Assembly (NCBI RefSeq): GCF_021018805.1 | Contig: NC_086247.1 | Span: 122,623,094 to 122,687,093 of the forward strand | DNA length: 64,000 nt | Source: Prinia subflava | Lineage: Eukaryota; Chordata; Aves; Passeriformes; Cisticolidae | Direction of reading: 5' to 3' | Part shown: positions 24,901 to 32,200 of the stretch, piece after piece | How the letters are laid out: every line of letters starts with the position of its first letter | Position numbering within the stretch: the first letter of the stretch is position 1 | The notes under the pieces: model-generated | Database searches by the model: none | The model's input: the letters and a program-made list of their open reading frames with translations, nothing else | What the model was told of the DNA's origin: nothing | Position numbers and translations under genes: made by a program

Positions 24901-27736
24901 GACCACTCACCTGCAACGCTGGTAATGGTAACAGGGACTCCTTGAACTTGAACACCTGCAGCACTCAGGTTGGCAACACTTACTGTTTGAAGATTAGGTA
25001 CTGAAGCAAGCTGGGCAGCATTCAGAGTGATGGGGGTACCAGCAACAGCCACGGGAGCAATCTGGGCAATGGTTGTGCCACCACTTGAAGACACAGGGGT
25101 AATGGTCAGTTGTTGGGGTAACCCAGCATTTTGAACTTGCAGATTTGAAAGGCTTTGCAGATTCTGAACCTGCACAGTTTGCCAGCTGATCTGTCCTGAT
25201 GGTGTTAAAGTTGGAGCCCTGATGAGCACCTGAGTTGGGCTCACTGCCTGCAGCTGAACATTCTGCAAAGGCTGCTGCTGGATGGTCTGTATAGTCTGCC
25301 CTGACTGGAGCTGAAATGACTGTGGAGGAATGGCCTGAATAATCTGCTGTTGAGGCTGCTGGATCTGTATCTGCTGCAGAATAGGCTGACCTACGATCTG
25401 GACCTGTTGAAGGGAGCCTGACTGATCCTGGACGTTCTGTAGTCCATTGGACTGAAGCTGACTGGAGCTCTGGGCTTCCGAGTCTGCAGCAGTTGTTTGA
25501 GGTTCCTCAGTCGCCTGCTCTGAACTACTGCTGCCTGCTGTGCTTGTGTATTGGCCTGTTTCTGCAGAGCTTACCAGTGTGTCACTGCTAGTCAGAGATG
25601 TCGAGGCCGTGGTTGTAGCGGTGGAAGATGAGGAAGGAGACTCTGGCATGGTACTACCAGAGGCAGAAGTGACAGGTGTAGATGCCAGCTGATTTCCATT
25701 GGAAACTCCACTCTCAGTAGACTGGCCAACTTGTCCTGAACTTCCTCCAGTGGCAACGTTGTTAATCACAGGCAAAGCCAGGGTTACCCCACCGATGTTT
25801 ATAGGTAGCGTTGTTACAACTTGTGCCTGAGTACCAGGAATAGTTTGCAGTTGCAGTGGTATGGAAACACCAGGCCTGATTTGGACTGGAACTGTCTGAT
25901 TTGCTAGGTTTTGAGCAATAACATTTCCCGAAGCTGTCCTGTTTGCAGTTGTGAGGATAGCTTGATTATTCCCAGCAGGAATAAGCTGAATTTGACCCTG
26001 TATGTCTTGTAGACCAGTAGTGTTGGATGGATTGATTTGACCTTCCGTTGTCTGAATCTGTGGAATCACTTGGTACTGGACACTACCACTTGGATTCTGT
26101 ACTTGAATGACTTGGAATTGTCCAGGGGTCGTTGTAGAAGAATTGCCCGATTTGGTTTTTGAAGGAGATGTACTTCCATTGTTACTGCTGGAGGGACTTG
26201 CTGCGCTTGAGGCAACAGAAGATCCTTGTTGAGCAACATTATTTTCTTTTGAAGCAGAAGGAGCAGCGGCAACGAGCTGCCAAGCATTTCCAGCAAGCTG
26301 AGTTGTTACCAATTCCAACTGCTGTGGCTGATTCTGAAGCTGCACCAAACCTTGATTTGGGTCTATAATAATCTGCTGCTGTCCAGTTCCTTGATTCTCA
26401 CCAGGAGTTCCTATTTTGCTGCAAGTGGCTGCTAGCAAAGCAAGAGGTGAAGGCTGAGAATCCTATCCATAAAAAGAGAAAACAGCAAGGATTCAGGAGA
26501 AGAGTGCAAGTATGAACCATCAGAAGTCAGCATTAAGGTTTGCACAGGAAGCCAAAAAAAAAAAAAAAGGTGCTTCTGCATGGAGACCAATGATACAGCT
26601 CTGAATAAGGAAGTATGAATTGCTGTAAATAATCTTTAAACATAGTGCTCTTAAGAGTCACCAATTATCTATGATTACGTGACAGCCAAGACCTCAACTG
26701 CATCATCAATTTAGTCTTTCCCTCCCCCCCCAAAATAAAGAAAAAAATTTAAAAATGCTTCTATTACATGGAAAACAGCTGATCACTGCAAAATGCAATC
26801 AAACAAACATGTCCAGGCAGTAAAAACATTGCACCCAACCAACTGTGTTTCATCCAACCCAAAGAAAGATGCCCTGAGCAGGAAATGCTTTTAGCTGAAC
26901 ATTTCATTTTAATTGCTAATAGTTTGGGCACTTCCCTATTCGAGTGTGTGTTCTTTACCTGTGAGCCTCCACTTTTCCCTTTTTTATTATTATTGTTGTT
27001 ATTCTCTGCCTCGGGAGATTTCTCTCCCTCTGTGGGCATAGTTTCCTCCTTCTTTTGATCTGCAAAAATATCAAGTGTAACAGGTTAATTATTCACCTTC
27101 ATTTATACAATAACAAAACCTACAAGCATATTCTTTTCGGTTCCCAGCTTGTCGCTTTTGCCTCTTCATAAAAACAACAGTACATCATTATTACAAAAGA
27201 ACGAGTCCTAAGAAACGTGGTTTGAAACCCAACCCATGGGGGCTGGAGAGTTAACACCCAGAAAGGGGAGGTTTGGTTTCCTCTCCCAGAGACAGCAGGA
27301 AAAAACCACCCACAACCCTCCTCCTCCTCCTGCCCCCTAAAGCATCGACGGCCACTGAGTGGCCGCCGATGCTTTAGGGGGCAGGAGGAGGGTTGTGCAT
27401 GGGAGGGAAAGAGGGAGGAAAAGAGGAATGAAGGAGGGAAGGATGTGCACAGGAGGGAGGGTTAGCGAAGAAAGGGGGAATGGAGGAGGGAGGTACGGAG
27501 GAGGCAAGCCGGAGGGGCAGGCAGGAGAGGAAGAGAAGAAAGGGGGCATAAGGAAGCAGCACGGATGGGCGGAGGGGCAGCGAGAGAAGAGTGGGGTAAG
27601 AAGGGGGAGAACAGAGGGAAGAAAAGGGGGAACCCGGGAGGGCGGGATAGAGGGGGGATGAAGGGTGGAGGGAGGAGCGGAGGGAGGGAGGGGTGTGCAC
27701 AGGAGGGAGAGAGGGAGGGGGTTACATACCGCTCAT
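3667..27736 (-). CDS. SP4: SP4, Sp-family zinc-finger transcription factor (six-exon gene, whole coding span)
   Basis: SP4 is a nuclear activator that binds GC and GT boxes. The joined exons (27730-27736, 26959-27059, 24911-26462, 5453-5681, 5018-5217, 3667-3914) give 2337 nt, or 778 residues, against 784 for human SP4. Order of parts: a short acidic and Asn-rich N terminus (1-36); long Gln-rich and Ser/Thr-rich activation regions (about 37-600), including a 9aaTAD-like ISWQTVQVQ at 461-469; the Btd box CSCPNC (619-624); then three C2H2 fingers at 643-665, 673-695 and 703-723. The fingers carry the family's recognition helices [16 protein letters not shown] and RSDHLSKH. The protein ends NVSTNMEEF. 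The Gln-rich blocks, including GTPGENQ and [18 protein letters not shown], match SP4 rather than SP1 or SP3. All five introns are GT-AG and every junction keeps the frame. No stop or frameshift is seen. The identification is from remembered family sequence, not from a search. Confidence 0.97.
5018..5217 (-). CDS. SP4: SP4 coding exon 5 (zinc fingers 1 and 2)
   Basis: This 200-nt exon encodes residues 630-697. The acceptor is CTTTAG|AGGCAGC and the donor is CACACAG|GTTGGT. Finger 1 is C-X4-C-X12-H-X3-H with helix [12 protein letters not shown]. Finger 2 has the same spacing with helix [12 protein letters not shown]. Both are joined by TGERPF linkers. These residues contact the GC box, with K-H-A in finger 1 and R-E-R in finger 2. 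Residues VCNWIFCG at the start of finger 2 differ slightly from what I recall of human (ICNWMFCG). Confidence 0.97.
5453..5681 (-). CDS. SP4: SP4 coding exon 4 (linker and Btd box)
   Basis: This 229-nt exon encodes residues 554-630. The acceptor is TTTTACAG|GTCAACAG and the donor is GGAAG|GTAAAT. It begins [16 protein letters not shown] and ends [24 protein letters not shown] is the Buttonhead (Btd) box, which lies just N-terminal to the zinc fingers in all Sp factors and sets them apart from KLF proteins. Only a 235-bp intron separates it from the exon of fingers 1 and 2. Confidence 0.97.
6290..6880 (+). mobile_element. CR1 LINE fragment (ORF2 C-terminal part and 3' region)
   Basis: The plus strand contains landmarks of the CR1 ORF2 C-terminal region: a frame reading [15 protein letters not shown] (in 6531-6716), then sequence matching the dispersed 3' segment (CACCAGGGAAGTTCAGGTGG, GGAAAAGGCTCTTCACTGAG). 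The frame is broken and the copy lacks the normal octamer tail. It lies in intron 3 of SP4, antisense to the gene. Confidence 0.8.
15988..16062 (-). mobile_element. Short CR1 3'-end fragment
   Basis: The sequence ATCATAGAACATTCTGACTT, then GGAAGGGACCCACAAGAATC and GAGTCCAACTCC is the reverse complement of a diverged CR1 3' terminus. It is about 75 bp long, in SP4 intron 3. Confidence 0.7.
18040..19470 (-). mobile_element. CR1 LINE, 1.4 kb, 5'-truncated, with degraded reverse-transcriptase region
   Basis: This is the longest CR1 copy in the window. Its 3' terminus is at 18040 (reverse complement of ATTCTATGATTCTATGA). Minus-strand frames show broken pieces of CR1 ORF2: [16 protein letters not shown] and VFDIVPNS at 19082-19363, and a stretch like VPQGSVL near 19000-18960. 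The gaps and frame changes show it is a dead copy. It lies in intron 3 in the same sense as SP4. Confidence 0.9.
21042..21340 (-). mobile_element. CR1 LINE 3' fragment
   Basis: The reverse complement of a CR1 3' end starts at GAATCACAGATTGG and runs through CTCTGGGCAGCCTGTGTCAG and CTCTCACAGTAAAAAAAATC. It is about 300 bp, diverged, and in SP4 intron 3. Confidence 0.8.
22541..22966 (+). mobile_element. CR1 LINE 3' fragment with intact octamer tail
   Basis: The plus strand runs from GGGCACCTCTTCTATAGGG to the tail ATTCTATGTTTCTATGATTC. It carries a frame with [17 protein letters not shown], the CR1 ORF2 C terminus. The tail is the normal avian CR1 octamer repeat. It is in SP4 intron 3, antisense to the gene. 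Confidence 0.9.
24794..24900 (+). repeat. A/C-only low-complexity tract just inside intron 3
   Basis: About 100 bp made almost only of A and C (AACCAAAAAACCCCAACACC and similar) ends a few bases from the exon 3 donor. In the pre-mRNA sense it is G/T-rich with runs such as TTTTGGGGTTTT. Similar tracts occur elsewhere in the window. Confidence 0.7.
24911..26462 (-). CDS. SP4: SP4 coding exon 3 (glutamine-rich activation domains)
   Basis: This 1552-nt exon encodes residues 37-554 and is the bulk of the protein. The acceptor is GGATAG|GATTCTCAG and the donor is GCAG|GTGAGT (24910-24905). It begins [20 protein letters not shown] and ends ITSVAG. The sequence is rich in Gln, Ser, Thr and aliphatic residues, typical of the A and B transactivation regions of Sp factors. 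The motif ISWQTVQVQ (461-469) fits the nine-residue transactivation motif of the family. The frame is fully open. Ser/Thr-rich linkers (for example [17 protein letters not shown]) make up much of the region between the two Gln-rich blocks. Confidence 0.97.
26463..26958 (-). other. SP4 intron 2 (496 bp)
   Basis: A short GT-AG intron. It contains an A tract at about 26554-26568 and a C8 run at about 26726. No other feature is seen. Confidence 0.85.
26959..27059 (-). CDS. SP4: SP4 coding exon 2
   Basis: This 101-nt exon has a TTTTTGCAG acceptor ending at 27060 and a CAG|GTAAAG donor (GT at 26958-26957). It encodes residues 3-36, a charged segment ([18 protein letters not shown]) followed by six Asn and KKGKSGGSQ. 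The Asn run is written AAT AAC AAC AAT AAT AAT, and as I recall human SP4 has a shorter run here, so this is a likely length-variable site. The exon ends on a codon boundary, which agrees with exon 3 starting in phase 0. Confidence 0.93.
27311..27397. repeat. Near-perfect inverted repeat (fold-back) in SP4 intron 1
   Basis: The left arm 27311-27356 and right arm 27358-27397 are reverse complements around a single central G at 27357. They differ by one substitution (A at 27348 against C at 27366) and by two extra CTC-type triplets in the left arm. Arms include GGCCACT, GATGCTTTAGGGGGC and the CACAACCCTCCTCCT outer part. It could be a real template-switch product or an assembly artefact. Confidence 0.9.
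27398..27722 (+). repeat. Polypurine (G/A) tract in SP4 intron 1
   Basis: About 320 bp in which the plus strand is mostly GGGAGG, GGAAGG and GAGGAGG units, with only scattered pyrimidines. Many G runs of three or more are present. It ends at the exon 1 donor. Such tracts can form triplexes or G-quadruplexes, but that is inferred from composition only. Confidence 0.75.
27730..27736 (-). CDS. SP4: SP4 coding exon 1 (start codon, 7 nt coding)
   Basis: The coding part is ATG AGC G, followed by a donor GTATGT at 27729-27724. It encodes Met-Ser and the first base of Asp. Joining to exon 2 gives MSDQKKE, the N terminus expected for SP4. The ATG has G at -3 and A at +4, a moderate initiation context. 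A second ATG lies 7 nt upstream in another frame (see findings). The rest of the exon, at higher coordinates, is GC-rich 5' UTR whose start is not visible. Confidence 0.9.
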
Positions 27737-28100
27737 CCCGCATTAATGCCCCGCTGAGGCGCCGCTCTAGGGGGGAGGAGAAGGAGGAGGAGGAGGCGGA
27801 GGGTGGGGTGGGGGTAGCGGGGAGAAGGCCGGTCGCAGCCGGAGCTGGGAGGAGCGGGACGGCCTATTTTTCCACGAATGGCCGCCGCTGGGCTGTGGCG
27901 TAGCTGCCTCTCTCTCCGCCCGCCGCCGCCGCCGGCCTCAGCCCGCCGCCTTGAGTGACAGCCGGGGGCCGGGGTGGGCGGCGCGGGGGCGGGGCCCGCC
28001 GGGACCCCAACGACGCCCACTGAGCAGGAAACCGAGCCCAGCCGCCGGCCCCTCTGTCGCCCCGCTCCGCCTCAGCCTGGCTCCCCACGCCGCAGGCACA

Positions 28101-28121
28101 GGGGGCGGGCCGGGGGCGGGC
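28101..28121. promoter_or_regulatory. Tandem GC boxes (Sp/KLF sites)
   Basis: Two direct copies of GGGGGCGGGCC lie next to each other. SP4 protein itself binds this motif, so autoregulation is possible but not shown. Confidence 0.6.
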
Positions 28122-28302
28122 CGCGGCCCAGAGCCCTCGGCCTCCTCTTCCTCCTCCTCCTCCTCCTCCCGGTCCTCTGCCCGTCCGCGCCGCGCGGGAG
28201 GGGCGTGGTCGCCGAGGCGCGCGCTCCGCGGGGGCGGGGGCCTGCGGGCGGCCCGGGCTTCCGCGCTCGCGCCGCTCGCTTGACAGCGCCGGGCGGAGGG
28301 GC

Positions 28303-28338
28303 GGGCGGGGGCGGAGCCTCGGCCGGGGCGGGGCGGGG
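28303..28338. promoter_or_regulatory. GC-box cluster
   Basis: Overlapping GGGCGGGGGCGG and GGGGCGGGGCGGGG motifs within 36 bp form the densest Sp-site cluster of the island. Confidence 0.6.
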
Positions 28339-28785
28339 ACCGGCCGAGCCCTCAGCCCCGGGTCCCGCCGCGGCTCGGGCCCATGATGGACGGCGCGCGC
28401 GCCCCGGTCGCCAGCGAATCCGGCGACGGGGCGGGCGGGGCCGCGCGCGGCCGCCGGCCAACCCGGTGGCGCCCGCCCGCCTGGCGCGCTCGTAACTGAC
28501 AGCGCGCGGGAAGCTCCCGAGCCGCCGCTTCCCCTGAGGTGCGGCCCCGCGCCCGCTTCCCCGGCTGTCCAGGGGGCGGGGAGGAGACACCCCTGCCGCT
28601 TCCATACGGCAGCCACGGCCTATCCGCTCGGCCGCCTCTGTACTCCTTTGTAACAGCCTCCCGCGCCAGCCCTCTGCCTGCGGGCGGGGGAAGGGCGGCT
28701 CGGGCATTGCGTCCACACCTGCTGCGGGGAGGCGGGAGCTGCTTCCTCCCGCCCCACTGGCTGGGCCGCAGCGGCGGGCTCTCGC

Positions 28786-28808
28786 GGCACGCCGGGATAT
28801 GTAGTTCT
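28786..28808. promoter_or_regulatory. ZNF143/Staf-like site
   Basis: The plus strand reads GGCACGCCGGGA followed by TATGTAGTTCT. This closely fits the reverse form of the ZNF143 site (GGCATGCTGGGA, then ATTGTAGT). It lies about 1.05 kb from the SP4 start codon, at the outer edge of the CpG island. Confidence 0.5.
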
Positions 28809-28829
28809 GGGCTGGCCGTGGGGAGGAGC

Positions 28830-28839
28830 GCGCATGCGC
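28830..28839. promoter_or_regulatory. NRF1 palindrome GCGCATGCGC
   Basis: A perfect copy of the NRF1 consensus lies 22 bp beyond the ZNF143-like site. In CpG islands this motif is usually within about 100 bp of a start site. Confidence 0.6.
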
Positions 28840-28960
28840 GGCGGCCGTGCCCGGCAGGTGCCTCCGGCGCGGTTCGGGGCGGGTCAGCGCTGAGGGGTCA
28901 GTGCTCAGCCTCTTGTAGATTCCCGAAGTAGGCGTCATTCCCCGGCACGCTGTGCTGGGC

Positions 28961-29284
28961 TAGGCTAGGCTGGTTCTTGTTGCATTAAAACCAGATGAAT
29001 TACCATGGTGCTGTTGTTTCTCCCCGATGCTTGTGCCGCTGTTCCCTGCGGCTTCGGCCCCTCTCAGCCTGATTGGTTTGGAGCGATAGCTGGGCAAGCC
29101 GAAGCTGGTCGTGGCAGCTGTGTGGTGTAAGATAGGGTAGATCTACAATGACGGCCTCCATGGCAAAGCCTGTCAGCCTTACGCAGATTTGGAAAAAAAT
29201 TGGTGCACGTGTGCAAATTTTGTCAGTTTTTCTATACTACGTGTTCAAGTGGTTTAAGTGGTTTGTCAAGTGCAAAATCACGAG
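28961..29284. other. Flank of the CpG island, no gene seen
   Basis: Ordinary single-copy-looking sequence with falling GC content. It has no recognisable exon or repeat. Confidence 0.6.
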
Positions 29285-29358
29285 CCTCCATGATCATTAG
29301 TGGGATGGAGCACCTCTCCTACAAGGGAAAGCTGAGCGATTTGGTGGGGTTTTTTTGT

Positions 29359-29393
<35 letters not shown>

Positions 29394-29972
29394 TGGGTTT
29401 TGTTTGTTTGTTTGTTTGTTGTTTGGTTTTTTGTGTTTTGTTTGTTTGTTTTTTGGTGTTGTGGGTTTTTTTGTTTGTTTTTTGTTGTTGGGTTTTGGTT
29501 TTTTGGTTTGTTTGTTTGTTTGTTTGTTTGGTTTTGGTTTTTTTGGATTTTGTTTGTTTGTTTGTTTCATTTGTTGTATTTTTTTTTTTTTTAATCCTGG
29601 AAAAGAGAAGGCTTAAATGTTAACCTTTTTGCAGCCTTCCAGTACCTGAAGGGAGCCTGCAAGAAAGATGGAGAGAGACTAATTGCAAGAACTATTTGTA
29701 GTGGTAGGACAACAGGGGAATGGCTTCAGTCTGAGAGGAGGTTTTGATTAGATACTAGGAAAAAATTCTTTACTGTGAAGGGGATGAGATACTGGAACAG
29801 GTTGCCCAGAACAGTTGTGGGTACTCCACCCTTGGAAGTGTTTAAGGATTGGCTGGATGGAGTTCTGAGCAACCTGGTCTAGTGGAATAAGCCTTACAAG
29901 GCAGAAGGATTGGAACTAGATGATCTCTAAGTTCACTCTCTGTGCGGGCCATTCTATGATTCTATGATAAGT
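29285..29972 (+). mobile_element. CR1 LINE 3' fragment split by a G/T-only expansion
   Basis: CR1 sequence starts at about GGAGCACCTCTCCTACAAGG, breaks off at GAGCGATTTGGTGGGG, and resumes at 29594 with CCTGGAAAAGAGAAGGCT. It then runs to an intact tail CCATTCTATGATTCTATGAT at 29950-29969. The two halves join in the normal CR1 order with only a few bases of the TTGTTCAG part lost between them. Confidence 0.9.
29342..29592 (+). repeat. T-tract and (TTTG)n low-complexity insert inside CR1
   Basis: About 250 bp of nearly pure G and T: a T run of about 32 (29361-29392) followed by TTTG, TTTTG and GGTTTT units. It sits where CR1 normally reads GGGGTTGTTCAGCCTGG. Confidence 0.9.
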
Positions 29973-30045
29973 CAAAGATGAACGTGCCAAAGCAGTTCTT
30001 TACCAGCTGTTCAACAGTTCCATCCTTCAAAGGGAAGAGGCCACC

Positions 30046-30679
30046 TGTGCTGGTTTGAAAGCAAAACCAGTGAGACTGCAAGTCAGAAATACAATTTAAT
30101 ATAGAAAGAACAAACAACAAGAAGGATAAGAATAAAATACAAATAAAATAAGATAAATGCAATAGTACAAAGGACCACTGACAGAATCAGAATACAAACC
30201 TGACACCCTGTTGGTCAGAGTGTTGGAAGCAGCCCAAAGTAAGTCCTCCTAGAGTGACAGATGTGGCTCCATTGAAGTAGAGATGATCCTCAAGAGAGGG
30301 TCCAGTTGTCCTCTGGGAATCCAGTGGAAACAGACTCCCTTGGTGTTTGGGATTGCTGGTTTTATCCTGGTGGAAAGGCTTTGGCTCCTCCCACTGAGTG
30401 GAGCAGCTCCAATGGAATGAGGTGATGTTGTCAGTCATGTGAGAGGCCTTAAATGGCCCATTCACAGGGGATGTCCCTCGGAGGAGGATGGGTGCAGGAA
30501 GAGATAAGAAGGCACTGCCTTATCTGGTGTTATCAGCTGTCCCATTAACAGAAGGCAACTGCCCTAGATGTTACAAGAGATAAAGAACAATATATCCCAA
30601 CTGGTTTCAACAGATGAAAATAGAATACACATTTTTGGTTACATTTGATTACATTTGGTTACGTTTTCAACCCAAGACA
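30046..30679 (-). mobile_element. Solo LTR of an avian endogenous retrovirus
   Basis: The 634-bp unit reads TGTGCTGG at one end and CCCAAGACA at the other, so it has TG...CA ends in both orientations. The flanks CCACC (30041-30045) and CTACC (30680-30684) differ at one of five positions and may be a target-site duplication. The reverse orientation starts TGTCTTGGGTTG, like many avian ERVL-type LTRs. No gag, pol or env sequence is adjacent. The family name is not certain. Confidence 0.65.
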
Positions 30680-30684
30680 CTACC

Positions 30685-31585
30685 CTCCCCTCAATCTCTA
30701 CTCCAGGCCTCCAACAAACCCTCTAGAACAGAGGAAATGTAGAAATACCATTGTAGACTAAGAAAGTGATAGACAAACATGGTACAGGCTGTTTCCAGAC
30801 ATTGTACAGACAGAAAACACAGGTCACAAGTAGAGAATGACAGTACAGAATAGATCATGGAATTCAACTCAAGTCTTACATTGTCATAGCAGTGAATGAA
30901 TGTGTTTGTCCCTACTAGGAACATAACACATCCATGCTCTGAATGTCTAAACTGTTCTGTTGTATTGTAATGGGGAGACACCAGAACAGACCAACTGTTG
31001 GGCCAAAGTATCTTACTTCACAGGAAGTTTTTGATAAGTTACGATATGCATGTGCCAGACTGGTCTGAGAGTATTTGATTTGATTCAGTACAGGGCTAGA
31101 CAGAGTAATTTTCTGAACTCCATCACAATTCTGTAGTTCTGAAGGTTTCTGTTTTCTAAAGAGACAACTTGCTTGTGTGTCAAGAAATTTTCTTGTGTGT
31201 CTTATGTGGTGTGGTTTTATCCCCAGAGCATTGCTCCATACTTTTGAAATGCTATCAGTTTACCCACTGTAGTAGTGAAAATTAAAAACTACATTCCTGA
31301 AATTGGCCCATTTCCCAGCAACAAACCAAAGAAAGGTACACAGGAAAGATATCACATGTAACATAGTTAAGATTGCTTCTTCTGTGTTTTCTATGGTGTA
31401 AATGTATTTTCATTTCTTGGTTCCTCAAACTGTCCAGCCCAGTTGTTGTGAACTGGAATTTTAAGGGCACCCCACTATTGTGCTTTTAAAGAATATAATT
31501 AATGCTTCCTTCTTTATCTGTAAATTTGAAGAATCTATAAATTCCTCAAAACTGCTTGAATTCCTGGTCCATCTACATGGCAATT
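30685..31585. other. Intergenic, nothing recognised
   Basis: AT-rich sequence without recognised genes or repeats. Confidence 0.5.
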
Positions 31586-31660
31586 TTTTGTTGTTGTGGT
31601 GGTGGTTTGTTGTTGTTTTTTGGGGTTTTTTTGGTTGGTTTTTTTTTGTTGTTGTTTCAC
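31586..31660 (+). repeat. G/T-rich low-complexity tract
   Basis: TTGTTGTGG and TTTTTTGGGG units, almost free of A and C. It has the same style as the insert at 29342. Confidence 0.75.
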
Positions 31661-32135
31661 AGCAACAGTTGGGAAGGGGTCATGACCCTACAAATGCTGA
31701 ATTATTTGTGTTCAGACAAGCAAGCAGTGGTAGCTCACAGTTTACAGCTCAGCCAAATCCCAGTGCTTCCTAGTCAGTGCTAGGGAGCAGCAAGGGTAGG
31801 GCTTCCCCCTTAGAGAGTCCACTGCCAAGGCAGGGCAGTGCCCTCCTGGTTCAGAGCACCATCCCTCACATCCAAGCAGGTCTGAGGTACTGACAGAACC
31901 TGCTGGTGACCCAGTGTCATCAGATGAGCAGGAGACTAGGCCACCTTCTCCATAGGGTCAGGGCTGAACTCCATGAGAGCTCCAGGCCCTGGACAGTGTG
32001 TGGGAGTGTATGGTCAGGCTGTTCAGAGCATCACAGCTGTCTTCTACACTTGTACACTCAGATCTGGGCAGCAGAGTATGGGGCCCCTCCTGAAGGAGGG
32101 GATATGAAGAACAGGCAAATGTGCTATCAAGGTCA

Positions 32136-32138
<3 letters not shown>
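31661..32138. other. Moderately GC-rich intergenic segment
   Basis: Richer in G and C than its surroundings, and ends in the inverted motif CCCCTCCTGAAGGAGGGG. It looks like old repeat DNA but I cannot assign a family. No convincing gene. Confidence 0.4.
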
Positions 32139-32186
<48 letters not shown>

Positions 32187-32200
32187 CCTTTTTTTTTTTT
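32139..32200 (+). repeat. Poly-T tract (48 T, CC, 12 T)
   Basis: A homopolymer of about 60 bp with one CC interruption at 32187-32188. No AATAAA is close by on the minus strand, so there is no support for a retrocopy. Confidence 0.9.

Larger units (their letters stand above)
5682..24910 (-). other. SP4 intron 3 (19.2 kb)
   Basis: The donor GTGAGT is at 24910-24905 and the acceptor TTTTACAG is at 5689-5682. Outside the CR1 copies listed separately, I see AT-rich single-copy-looking DNA without recognisable exons, tRNAs or other RNA genes. The long stretches 6881-15987, 16063-18039, 19471-21041 and 22967-24776 hold only short open frames with no recognised similarity. Small tandem patterns occur at about 14456-14482 (CAGACTATTCTA twice) and 17808-17842 (GCATAAAAAT-type units). 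Confidence 0.85.
27060..27729 (-). other. SP4 intron 1 (670 bp) with fold-back and polypurine tract
   Basis: The donor is GTATGT at 27729 and the acceptor is TTTTTGCAG at 27060. The half next to exon 1 (27398-27720) is almost all G and A on the plus strand. The middle holds a near-perfect inverted repeat at 27311-27397. The half next to exon 2 is ordinary sequence. Confidence 0.85.
27730..28960 (-). promoter_or_regulatory. SP4: CpG-island promoter and 5' UTR region of SP4
   Basis: About 1.2 kb of very GC-rich, CpG-dense DNA surrounds exon 1. It has many GC boxes (GGGGCGGG), no obvious TATA box near the start codon, a CCT repeat (28139-28172) and CG-rich blocks. The transcription start is not visible but should lie at higher coordinates than 27736. 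A YY1-like core (GAATGGCCGCC) is at about 27876-27886. Long open frames here are compositional, because GC-rich DNA has few stops. Confidence 0.85.

Noticed and set aside
27359..27743. Gly/Arg-rich and Pro/Ser-rich frames in SP4 intron 1
   Set aside because: They come from the polypurine tract and cross the exon 1 splice site. Only the short spliced uORF was kept as a finding.
27864..28938. Long open frames (130 to 288 codons) on both strands of the CpG island
   Set aside because: GC-rich DNA has few stop codons. The frames are low-complexity Arg/Pro/Ala/Gly, overlap each other on both strands and match no family.
32139..32200. Poly-T tract as the tail of a minus-strand retrocopy
   Set aside because: No poly(A) signal on the minus strand near the tract and no mRNA-like sequence beside it.
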